From positions 1-13,089 of the forward strand of contig SYHM01000045.1 of assembly GCA_005799205.1 (NCBI GenBank): a stretch of 13,089 bases of DNA, in the 5' to 3' direction. This DNA is from Planctomycetia bacterium. GTDB lineage: Bacteria; Planctomycetota; Phycisphaerae; Phycisphaerales; SM1A02. A program made the position numbers and the translations under genes. The notes under the pieces were generated by a model. It was not told the DNA's origin, made no database searches, and saw only the letters and a list, made by a program, of their open reading frames with translations. Positions 7,572 to 13,089 of this stretch are shown here, piece after piece; the first letter of the stretch is position 1; every line of letters begins with the position of its first letter.

Positions 7572-8588
7572 ATGATCAACAAGCACGCAGCGTTCTCTGT
7601 CGTCGGAGTAATCCTCTGCGTACCGGTCCTGTTGGGGCTCGGCGCCTCAGAATCAGCGCCACCAGAACTTCCAGCCGCGAAGACTGTGGCGCAGGCTGCG
7701 AAACTCAGAGTTGGAGTCTCCATTCCTGCCGCTGATCACGGCTGGACCGCTGGAGTTGTCTGGTGGGCCAACGAATGCGCCGCGCTCCATCCAGAGATTG
7801 AATGGACTGTCGCGACCGCCGAGACCCCCGAAAAGCAGATTGCGGACATCGAGGCACTTCTGGCAAAGAAGGTCGACGCGTTGGTGATACTCGCGACCGA
7901 GTCGGCCCCGATCACTCCGATTGCTCAGGAGGCACATGAACGTGGTGTGCTCATCGTCAATGTCGACCGAGGATTCCTCAAGCCTGTCGCGGACATTTTC
8001 ATCGAAGGGGACAACGCTGCCTTCGGTCGTAAGAGCGCGCAGTTCATGGTTGAGAAGCTTGGAGGCAAGGGGAAGGCGAAGGGAGACATCATCATCCTTG
8101 AAGGGATTCCATGCACGGTGAATACGGCGCGCGTCAGTGCAGCCGCTGAAGTTTTCGCGGCTGAGCCAGGCATCAAGATCGTCGGTCAGCAGGCCGCAAA
8201 CTGGAATCGCCAGAAGGCGCTCGAAGTGACTGAAACACTGCTGGCGAAGAGCCCCAAGGTCACCGCGATCTGGGCCTCCGATGATGACATGGCACTTGGT
8301 GCAGAACAAGCGCTTGCTGAGAAGGGGATCGAGGGGGTCTGGATTCTCGGTGGCGCGGGGATGAAAGACATCGTCAAGCGGGTCATGGATCGAGACCCAA
8401 TCTTCCCAGCGGACATCACCTATCCACCATCCATGATCGCAACTGGAATGGAACTCGCTGCAACGACGCTCGCTGGCGGCAAGCGCGCTCAGAAGTTGCA
8501 GTTTCTTCCGCAGCACCTCGTGATCGATGTCGACCTCGTCACGCCAGAGAACGCGAAGCGCTATTACTTCCCAAAGAGCGTGTACTAG
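7572..8588 (+). CDS. Periplasmic sugar-binding protein of the ABC importer (RbsB-like)
   Basis: The 338-residue protein would capture the substrate in the periplasm and deliver it to the permease. It begins with a Sec signal peptide (Lys4, hydrophobic core 8-24, cleavage probably near ASES, about residues 26-29). It has no lipobox, so it should be soluble. The mature protein has the type I periplasmic-binding fold. LRVGVSIPAADHGWTAGV opens the first lobe, EKQIADIEALLAKKVDALVI follows, then the ligand-contacting VNVDRG (129-134, compare the IDR motif of ribose-binding proteins), and GIEGVWILGGAG in the second lobe. ATG 7572 is chosen because upstream sequence is not signal-like; there is no clear Shine-Dalgarno. 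It lies 38 bp after the permease, repeating the A-C-B order of the enterobacterial ribose operon. Its stop codon overlaps that of lexA by four bases. Substrate cannot be named. Confidence 0.93.
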   Translation: MINKHAAFSVVGVILCVPVLLGLGASESAPPELPAAKTVAQAAKLRVGVSIPAADHGWTAGVVWWANECAALHPEIEWTVATAETPEKQIADIEALLAKKVDALVILATESAPITPIAQEAHERGVLIVNVDRGFLKPVADIFIEGDNAAFGRKSAQFMVEKLGGKGKAKGDIIILEGIPCTVNTARVSAAAEVFAAEPGIKIVGQQAANWNRQKALEVTETLLAKSPKVTAIWASDDDMALGAEQALAEKGIEGVWILGGAGMKDIVKRVMDRDPIFPADITYPPSMIATGMELAATTLAGGKRAQKLQFLPQHLVIDVDLVTPENAKRYYFPKSVY

Positions 8589-8591
8589 TAC
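8582..8591. repeat. 10-bp perfect palindrome spanning two convergent stop codons
   Basis: GTACTAGTAC is its own reverse complement and contains the TAG stops of both the binding-protein gene (8586-8588, plus) and lexA (8587-8585, minus). Both proteins therefore end in Tyr-stop read from the same bases. It is too short, and lacks a T-run, to call a bidirectional terminator. Confidence 0.6.
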
Positions 8592-9214
8592 CGCCGCATC
8601 ACGCCAATGACGACTCCTTGAATCGTGCACTCACGCACGATGATCGGTGCAAACTCTGGATTCGCAGGCTGTAGCCGAATCATCCCATTCTTCTCCTCAA
8701 AGTACGACTTCAGCGTTGTCTCGCCATCAGGAAGGAGCGCGACGACGCGCGCGCCATTCGCTGCGGTCGAGCGGCGTTCCACGATGACATAATCGCCATC
8801 GAGGATGCCTTCATCGCGCATCGATTCTCCTTCGACTTGCAGCGCAAACATCTCGCCTCGGCGCGCGGTCATCCTTCCACCGAAAATCTCGTCAAGACGC
8901 AATGTCTCGTCCTGTGCACACTTTTCAATGGGCATTCCTGCCGCGATTCGACCCACCAGTGGAATAGAGAGTCCCTCACGCGCCCCCAGCTCATCTCCGA
9001 CGACCGCTCCCTCACACTCAGATAAAGAGCGCGCCTTGTTGGCATTGCGTCGAAGAGCGCCCTTCTCGACGAGCGCTTCGACATGCTCGAAGACGGTGAC
9101 CTTGCTCACATCGAGTTCGTCCGCGATCTCTTGAAGTGTCGGCGAATAGCTGTGGGCGATCCGAAAAGCCCGGACAAAGTTGAAGATTCGCAACTGCTTG
9201 GGTGTGAGGTTCAT
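8585..9214 (-). CDS. lexA: LexA repressor, SOS response regulator
   Basis: LexA represses DNA-damage genes and cleaves itself when stimulated by RecA filaments. The protein (209 residues from ATG 9214) starts with a winged-helix domain, MNLTPKQLRIFNFV then SPTLQEIADELDVSKVTVFEHVEALVEKGAL, whose VSKVTVFEHV is the recognition helix. The cleavage bond Ala92-Gly93 lies in GRIAAGMP. The Ser131/Lys169 catalytic pair lies in VEGESMRDEGI and ETTLKSYF, so all parts for autocleavage are present. Start 9214 is preferred because AGGA sits eight bases upstream; ATG 9223 would add Met-Thr-Thr and overlap that site. The recognition helix differs from E. coli, and no E. coli-type (CTGT-N8-ACAG) or Bacillus-type (GAAC-N4-GTTC) box was seen upstream, so the operator is probably lineage-specific. 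The gene is convergent with the sugar-binding-protein gene. Another frame on the same strand runs into it from upstream. Confidence 0.95.
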   Translation of the reverse strand: MNLTPKQLRIFNFVRAFRIAHSYSPTLQEIADELDVSKVTVFEHVEALVEKGALRRNANKARSLSECEGAVVGDELGAREGLSIPLVGRIAAGMPIEKCAQDETLRLDEIFGGRMTARRGEMFALQVEGESMRDEGILDGDYVIVERRSTAANGARVVALLPDGETTLKSYFEEKNGMIRLQPANPEFAPIIVRECTIQGVVIGVMRRY

Positions 9215-9620
9215 GGTGGTCATCCTGCGTGGAGGGTTCGTTGGCAGTCAGGCGGTAGACGTAGACGGGAGATGGAATTCGAGCAAGGCGTTGTGCAAGG
9301 CGGGCTGTCGATGAAAGCGCGAGTGCTCGCCGAGCGGTCATCGGACGCGGGCTAGGGATGGTCGCGGGTGTCGGTGGAAGTTCTTCCTGCACAGTGTGAC
9401 CAGGGGCGATGCGGCCGAAACCAAACAGTGCGGCGATGTGTGAGATCCAATCGAATGAGGCGGGGATAGAGGCAACGACTCCGCGCGCATCAACGAAGTG
9501 CAGCGCACCAGCGGCATCGGCAGTGATGTCGCGCACAAACTCCCCACCCGGTCCAATCGAAACGAGCGGTCTGTGCGGTGAAGAAATCTGTGGCGAGTTG
9601 GTCGAGGGCAGGTCTTTCAT
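9018..9620 (-). CDS. Unrecognised protein upstream of and overlapping lexA, end uncertain
   Basis: From ATG 9620 this frame runs through the roughly 400 bp before lexA and continues 197 bases into it, 200 codons in total. The first ~130 codons look coding: mostly C or G at third positions, and peptides such as GGEFVRDITADAAG, LHFVDARGVVASIP and DWISHIAALFGFG, then a proline-rich part and a basic Arg/Ala part. No transmembrane segment, signal peptide or known motif is evident. After the lexA start the translation becomes Arg/Cys/Gln-rich and looks like a shadow. A -1 shift near 9224 would give a TGA at 9222-9220 overlapping the ATG at 9223, so an indel in this sequence or a frameshift is one explanation. 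A genuinely long overlap or a non-coding leader are others. No Shine-Dalgarno precedes the ATG; GTG 9650 is an alternative. If real it is likely co-transcribed with lexA. Confidence 0.42.
   Translation of the reverse strand: MKDLPSTNSPQISSPHRPLVSIGPGGEFVRDITADAAGALHFVDARGVVASIPASFDWISHIAALFGFGRIAPGHTVQEELPPTPATIPSPRPMTARRALALSSTARLAQRLARIPSPVYVYRLTANEPSTQDDHHEPHTQAVANLQLCPGFSDRPQLFADTSRDRGRTRCEQGHRLRACRSARREGRSSTQCQQGALFI
9223..9226 (-). promoter_or_regulatory. Ribosome binding site deciding the lexA start
   Basis: AGGA lies eight bases before the ATG at 9214. The same AGGA-N8-ATG arrangement precedes the aminotransferase-like and globin genes here, which favours 9214 over the ATG at 9223. 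Confidence 0.5.
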
Positions 9621-9732
9621 GATGTTTGGTTCATCGGGTAAGCGCGGCACACTTCTCTAGTTTTTGTACGGTAGATGTTAGCCTGACGGGTGGTCGGTGT
9701 TATGTCGTTTTTTCTTGACTAGGATTCGGGAC
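9621..9732. promoter_or_regulatory. Divergent intergenic region between the lexA unit and the PLP-enzyme gene
   Basis: This 112-bp gap is the only substantial non-coding space for outward promoters of both the minus-strand lexA unit and the plus-strand PLP enzyme. It contains two AT-richer patches, around 9658-9681 and 9699-9721, that stand out against the GC-rich surroundings. I could not place a convincing -35/-10 pair or a known LexA box. TAC-G-GTA (9667-9673) is a short inverted repeat of unknown meaning. If LexA controls its own gene, its operator probably lies here. Confidence 0.35.
9721..9724 (+). promoter_or_regulatory. Ribosome binding site of the PLP-enzyme gene
   Basis: AGGA eight bases before ATG 9733. 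It favours this start over the ATG-less upstream extension to 9697, which would add twelve residues that do not resemble the family. Confidence 0.55.
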
Positions 9733-10926
9733 ATGGCAAAGAGCTCCCATTTTGAGGTAGCGCCTCCCACGGATCACTCGAAGGAGGCCCGCGAGGCCTT
9801 CGGGCTCGATCCTGGGGTCGTTTTTCTCAACCATGGGTCATTTGGTGCCGTCCCGAGGCCTGTCGCCTTGGCAGCAGAGTCGTGGCGGCAAACGATTGAA
9901 TCGCGCCCGATCGAGGTCATCGGGCGGCGGATGACCGAAGAGCTTGCCCGCATCAAAGCGTGTGTCGGCGAGTACCTCACCGTCGATCCTGCCCGGATCG
10001 GATTCGTCACGAATGCCACGAGCGGAGTTGGTGCAGTCCTTCGCAGCATCCCATGGGAGAGAGGCGATCGGATTGTGCTCTCGAATCAGGGATACAACGC
10101 CGTTCGTCAAGCCGCGCATGCCTACGGCGAGCGGTTTGGTTGCGAAGTTGTTGTGGCCGATCTCGAGCTTCCAATCGGAGGCGAATCTTCGATCGTCGAA
10201 CGGTTCATGAGCGCGGTCGACGCACGGACGCGGCTCGTCATCGTCGACCACGTCACGAGCCCGACGGCGCTTGTGCTTCCAGTTGCGGCGATTGCACGCG
10301 CGTGCCGCGAACGAGGCGTGCACTGTCTCGTCGATGGCGCGCACGCTCCAGGCATGATTCCCCTCGACATCGACTCGGTCGGCGCCGACTGGTACACCGG
10401 CAATCTGCATAAGTGGGTCTGTGCCCCCAAGGGGTGCGCAATACTGGTCCCCGCTGCGCACACCGTCGCGTGGACCCATCCCGAGACAACGAGTCATTTT
10501 CATGGTCATGGGTTTGCTGCAGAGTTCGACTGGCAGGGCACCCGCGACTTCGCGAATGTGCTGGCGATTCCAGAGGCGATCCGATTTGTGCAGCGAGAAT
10601 TCAACGGCGGAGTCATGCAGCACAACCACGAGCTCGCCGTCTGGGCTCATCAGTATCTGTGCTCGCGTTTCGATGTCGCGGCAGTCTCTCCGGTGGATGG
10701 ATCACTCCTTGGGTCGATGGCAGCAGTGCTGCTCCCAGGGGCGATCGCGCGAAAGTTCAAGAGCGCGCAACTCTTTCAAGCAGCGCTCTACGAGCGACAC
10801 CGCATCGAAGTACCAGTCATCGACTGGGGTGGTCGCTGGATCGTTCGAGTATCGGCGCAGGTCTACAACGCTGCGGCGGACTACCGAGCACTCGCGGACG
10901 CTGTCGAACTTGAAGCGCTCGCCTGA
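9733..10926 (+). CDS. Class V PLP-dependent enzyme, isopenicillin-N-epimerase-like
   Basis: A 397-residue fold-type I pyridoxal-phosphate enzyme of the aminotransferase class V family, in the branch that includes isopenicillin N epimerase (CefD), hercynylcysteine sulfoxide lyase (EgtE) and related desulfurase-like proteins. Features in order are FLNHGSFGAVPRPV near the N-terminus (31-44), TNAT (93-96) for phosphate binding, and DHVTSPTA (172-179). Asp201-Gly-Ala-His203 follows, for contacting the cofactor pyridine ring, and the Schiff-base Lys227 is in GNLHKWVCAPKG. The length and the NLHKW...PKG signature fit the epimerase-like group well. The true reaction cannot be read from sequence: members act as epimerases, C-S lyases or aminotransferases. 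No beta-lactam or ergothioneine gene is beside it, so a penicillin role is unlikely. The last 46 bases overlap the convergent HEAT-like gene. The N-terminus lacks a signal peptide, so it should be cytoplasmic. Confidence 0.9.
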   Translation: MAKSSHFEVAPPTDHSKEAREAFGLDPGVVFLNHGSFGAVPRPVALAAESWRQTIESRPIEVIGRRMTEELARIKACVGEYLTVDPARIGFVTNATSGVGAVLRSIPWERGDRIVLSNQGYNAVRQAAHAYGERFGCEVVVADLELPIGGESSIVERFMSAVDARTRLVIVDHVTSPTALVLPVAAIARACRERGVHCLVDGAHAPGMIPLDIDSVGADWYTGNLHKWVCAPKGCAILVPAAHTVAWTHPETTSHFHGHGFAAEFDWQGTRDFANVLAIPEAIRFVQREFNGGVMQHNHELAVWAHQYLCSRFDVAAVSPVDGSLLGSMAAVLLPGAIARKFKSAQLFQAALYERHRIEVPVIDWGGRWIVRVSAQVYNAAADYRALADAVELEALA

Positions 10927-11819
10927 GCTTGTTTGAATGGCACATATTCGGTGTTGAACCAGGTCCACCACCGCTTCATGTCCCACCCATTGTCGACTGT
11001 GCTCTGTCCGAAGTCGCGTGTCGTGAGCGCAACAAGGGCCTGATGCGCGTCAGATCGATAGGTATAGACCATTGCGTCTTGCACACGCATCAAGACACCA
11101 GTCTGGAGCGAACCGACAATCGGTTGGAAGGCGCCAGAGCGGTCGCCGACAATCGGGACCACATTGGCGATGTAGTTGGTCCGCGTCCCGATTGCGATCC
11201 AAGCGAGGTCTCCATCGGTCTTCTTTTCATCAGCCGCGACTTGCGCGAAGATCAGGGATGGAATCACCGCGAAGGCGTCGACCTTCCCCGCGAGGAGCCC
11301 TGCTTGATTGGCGACTGCATGACGATCGTCGCGTAATCCCAAGTCGATCATCGCCACGACCTCGTCGCACGCAGGCCTTTGGATGCGCCTTGCGGCCTCA
11401 TGCCGCATGTCACTCTCGTCGCTTCGGATCGCAATCTTGGCGAGCATTGCTTGGCCGAGTCCACCTTGCGAAGCGAAGTGATCGAGACAGGCGAGTCGAG
11501 CATCGTCCTTCTCACGCCCAAGGGCATCCCAGAGGACCTGCCACGACGAAGGATCTTTCCAGCGGCCAAACTCACTCAGCCCCTGCGTGCGAATCTCGCC
11601 GCGGTGCGTTCCAAATCGAGTGCGAACAAAGTCCTTTGCGGACTGTTCATACGACTGCGCTGAACCATCCGTTGATTTCGGCTGCAAGATCGATGGATCG
11701 ACTGCGAACGGAACTCCACCAGTTGCAGGAATCGTGCGCAGCAGCGACGGCGGTGGGGTGCTCGGTGATGCCCCTTGTCCTGCACACACCAGCCAAAGGA
11801 TTGAAAAGGTCGTGTGCAT
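10881..11819 (-). CDS. Secreted HEAT-like repeat protein, function unknown
   Basis: From ATG 11819 the protein is 312 residues. The first ~18 (MHTTFSILWLVCAGQGAS) are a probable short signal peptide followed by a proline/serine linker. A GTG at 11837 would add MAILLR and give the signal an arginine, so it is a serious alternative. Residues about 90-195 form alternating amphipathic helices (WQVLWDALGREKDDARLACL, MRHEAARRIQRPACDEVVAM, HAVANQAGLLAGK) that resemble HEAT repeats, a protein-binding scaffold. The C-terminal part contains NGWDMKRWWTWFNTEY, with a tryptophan cluster. The last ~13 residues are nearly all Ser/Ala. That tail is encoded opposite the 3' end of the PLP-enzyme gene, so it may have arisen by loss of an earlier stop. 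I know no function; envelope or periplasmic location is inferred. It is transcribed away from the globin gene. Confidence 0.75.
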   Translation of the reverse strand: MHTTFSILWLVCAGQGASPSTPPPSLLRTIPATGGVPFAVDPSILQPKSTDGSAQSYEQSAKDFVRTRFGTHRGEIRTQGLSEFGRWKDPSSWQVLWDALGREKDDARLACLDHFASQGGLGQAMLAKIAIRSDESDMRHEAARRIQRPACDEVVAMIDLGLRDDRHAVANQAGLLAGKVDAFAVIPSLIFAQVAADEKKTDGDLAWIAIGTRTNYIANVVPIVGDRSGAFQPIVGSLQTGVLMRVQDAMVYTYRSDAHQALVALTTRDFGQSTVDNGWDMKRWWTWFNTEYVPFKQAQASASSSTASASAR

Positions 11820-11826
11820 GCGCAAT

Positions 11827-11830
11827 AGGA
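11827..11830 (+). promoter_or_regulatory. Ribosome binding site of the globin gene
   Basis: AGGA eight bases before ATG 11839. It supports that start over the ATG at 11818, which would add seven residues not expected in the family. Confidence 0.55.
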
Positions 11831-11838
11831 TAGCCACG

Positions 11839-12237
11839 ATGCAAGGTGAATCCCCACTTGATCCTCGCGCGATCTACGGTCGACTTGGCCCAGACGCATT
11901 CTGGTCGATCGCGCGAGCGTTTTACGCACGGATCGCGCGAGACACGCTGCTGCGACCGATGTTTCCAGCAGACCTCGAAGAGCCGATTCGCAATCAGGCC
12001 GAGTTTCTGATGCAGTACTTCGGTGGACCGCAGACGTACAGCGATCGCAAGGGGCATCCGCGACTTCGCATGCGACACCATCCATTCTCTATTGGGATCG
12101 CCGAACGAAATGCATGGGTTGCCGCGATGGATGGTGCTCTCGAGGATGCACAGATTCCCGATCCAGATCGTGCACTCATGAAGCAGTACTTCGCATCAAC
12201 TGCGACCTTCCTCATGAACAGGGACGAACCGATCTAA
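11839..12237 (+). CDS. Group II truncated haemoglobin (TrHbO type)
   Basis: At 132 residues this is a short globin with the two-over-two helical fold, binding haem in the cytoplasm; group II members handle oxygen, NO or peroxide. It aligns by eye along its length with Mycobacterium tuberculosis GlbO. B10 Tyr29 is in AFYARI, CD1 is Phe42 (Tyr36 in GlbO), the EQYWGGPRTYS segment appears as MQYFGGPQTYS, and proximal F8 His80 is in GHPRLRMRH. G8 Trp93, the group II/III marker, is in ERNAWVAAM. Phe at CD1 instead of Tyr is a common variant that alters hydrogen bonding to bound ligand. The start codon lies only 19 bp from that of the divergent HEAT-like gene, and its TAA overlaps the TAG of the convergent lipoprotein gene by four bases. 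No dedicated promoter space remains outside the neighbouring gene. Physiological role here is unknown. Confidence 0.93.
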   Translation: MQGESPLDPRAIYGRLGPDAFWSIARAFYARIARDTLLRPMFPADLEEPIRNQAEFLMQYFGGPQTYSDRKGHPRLRMRHHPFSIGIAERNAWVAAMDGALEDAQIPDPDRALMKQYFASTATFLMNRDEPI

Positions 12238-13067
12238 TCGGGATCGACCGCGCCGACCATCAGGTCGCGACGCGCGATGACGGTGAGCACCTGTTCTGCT
12301 TCAGCCCGCGTGGGCCACGAGCCGATCCGAACGGCGAAGAGGTCTTCTCCCTTCACTGTGTGAATCAGTTCGACCCGCGCGGGAGCAAGCTTCGCACGCT
12401 GCAAATCTTTCGCGAGCGACTTCGCACGCGACTTTGCTGCCGCTTGGGTGCTGTAGCTGCCGGCGCGGATTGTGAACGATCGATCGGCAACCGAGGTCGC
12501 CGTGGTTGGTTTCGGCGCAGGCGGGGGGGGCTTCACAGCGACTGGAGCAGTCGTGGGCACGGCGATCTGCACCGCTGCAGGAACGGCTGAGGCGACGCGC
12601 GTAGCGCTCGTGAGTTGGGCCGCCGTCGCACGCGCGCGCGCAGCATCTGCGGAAGGCAACAAGACTGCGGCACGCTCAAAACAATCCGCAGCATCAGTCG
12701 ATCGATGTTGGCGAAGTCGTATGTTTCCGAGCAGTACCAGCGCTCCGCCTGCGACTTGTGGCTCAGCCGATCCCTTTGCTTGAAGGGCAAATCGCTCGGC
12801 CTCGTCAGTTCGACCGAGTTGGAACGCACTCATCGCCGCAATCAGCGCACCTTCTTGCGCCTCTGAGGTGTTCGCTGAGTGGGCGAGCGATTGGCCTTGT
12901 GCGAGCGAGGCCTCGTACTTTCCTTCTTCGTAGCGCGAGACTGCAGTTGTAAACGAAGCCGCCTTTGGGGGAGCATCGCACGCCGTCAACACGCCAGCCA
13001 CGCTTGCGAGCAGTGTCATCCAAAACGATGGGTTGGCGCGTTGCGCGCCCTTGTTGCATCCTTGCAC
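12234..13067 (-). CDS. Lipoprotein with TPR-like helices and C-terminal SPOR domain
   Basis: The 277-residue protein starts at GTG 13067. Lys6 and Arg10 supply the positive n-region, a hydrophobic core follows, and the lipobox LTAC puts the lipidated cysteine at residue 30. The alternative ATG 13019 leaves a signal with no basic residue. Residues about 35-150 are helical TPR-like sequence (VSRYEEGKYEASLAQGQSLA, AFQLGRTDEAERFALQAK, LGNIRLRQHRSTDAADCFERA). A low-complexity Ala/Pro/Val linker (about 155-190) leads to a SPOR domain at 196-275 (FTIRAGSYSTQAAAKSRAKSLAKDL ... LFAVRIGSWPTRAEAEQVL). SPOR domains bind glycan strands stripped of peptides, typically at division sites, so a peptidoglycan-associated lipoprotein is a fair inference. 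It is convergent with the globin gene, with the stops overlapping by four bases. No catalytic domain is present. The upstream regulatory region is largely outside the window. Confidence 0.88.
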   Translation of the reverse strand: MQGCNKGAQRANPSFWMTLLASVAGVLTACDAPPKAASFTTAVSRYEEGKYEASLAQGQSLAHSANTSEAQEGALIAAMSAFQLGRTDEAERFALQAKGSAEPQVAGGALVLLGNIRLRQHRSTDAADCFERAAVLLPSADAARARATAAQLTSATRVASAVPAAVQIAVPTTAPVAVKPPPPAPKPTTATSVADRSFTIRAGSYSTQAAAKSRAKSLAKDLQRAKLAPARVELIHTVKGEDLFAVRIGSWPTRAEAEQVLTVIARRDLMVGAVDPD

Positions 13068-13070
13068 CCC

Positions 13071-13081
13071 CGTATCGTACG
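13071..13081. repeat. Short inverted repeat upstream of the SPOR lipoprotein start
   Basis: CGTA-TCG-TACG, an interrupted palindrome four bases before the GTG at 13067. It could be a regulator binding site or chance; only one copy is visible and the rest of the upstream region is outside the window. Confidence 0.25.
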
Positions 13082-13089
13082 GAGTCGAC

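Noticed and set aside
7653..8630. A 325-codon minus-strand frame opposite the sugar-binding protein
   Set aside because: The plus strand encodes a clear RbsB-like protein with a signal peptide; the minus frame has no family resemblance and runs into lexA.
9697..9732. Longer N-terminus for the PLP enzyme starting at 9697
   Set aside because: The twelve extra residues are unlike the family, and AGGA with proper spacing supports ATG 9733.
9838..10650. A 270-codon minus-strand frame opposite the PLP enzyme
   Set aside because: It is antisense to the cofactor-binding core of a clear class V enzyme, and its composition is shadow-like.
1..13089. CRISPR array, insertion sequence, prophage, toxin-antitoxin or defence island
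   Set aside because: No regularly spaced repeats, terminal inverted repeats with transposase, phage genes or known defence domains were seen; gene content is housekeeping and composition is even.

Overview
The window reads as a compact, GC-rich (roughly 60% by eye) bacterial chromosome segment, mostly housekeeping genes. The best lineage clue is SecA. At least 1,161 residues fall inside the window, with insertions in several places, and the gene still runs off the left edge. That is far longer than the usual ~850-900 residues and resembles the enlarged SecA of Planctomycetota, perhaps Phycisphaerae. This placement is inference. A Gram-negative-type envelope fits the periplasmic sugar-binding protein and the SPOR lipoprotein.

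Layout. 1-3485 (minus): partial secA. 3599-3895 (minus): possible small exported protein. 3981-4054 (plus): tRNA with CAU anticodon, most likely the lysidine-type tRNA-Ile. 4087-4887 (plus): trpA with no other trp gene nearby. 4943-8588 (plus): ribose/galactose-type (CUT2) ABC transporter in the order ATPase, permease, binding protein. 8585-9214 (minus): lexA, tail to tail with the binding-protein gene. 9018-9620 (minus): unrecognised frame leading into lexA. 9733-10926 (plus): class V PLP enzyme of the isopenicillin-N-epimerase type. 10881-11819 (minus): secreted HEAT-like protein. 11839-12237 (plus): group II truncated haemoglobin. 12234-13067 (minus): lipoprotein with TPR-like and SPOR regions.

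Genes working together. The tRNA, trpA and the three transporter genes share a strand with short gaps and may be one or two transcription units. The transporter probably imports a sugar, but no catabolic gene or regulator is present to name it. LexA would repress SOS genes, and the frame in front of it may share its transcript. Three convergent pairs overlap at their 3' ends (by 4, 46 and 4 bp), and one divergent pair has start codons 19 bp apart, so promoters and terminators must often lie inside neighbouring genes.

I found no CRISPR array, insertion sequence, prophage, toxin-antitoxin pair or recognisable defence system. The most useful leads are the frame upstream of lexA, the SecA insertions, the tRNA-trpA junction, and the globin/HEAT divergent pair.
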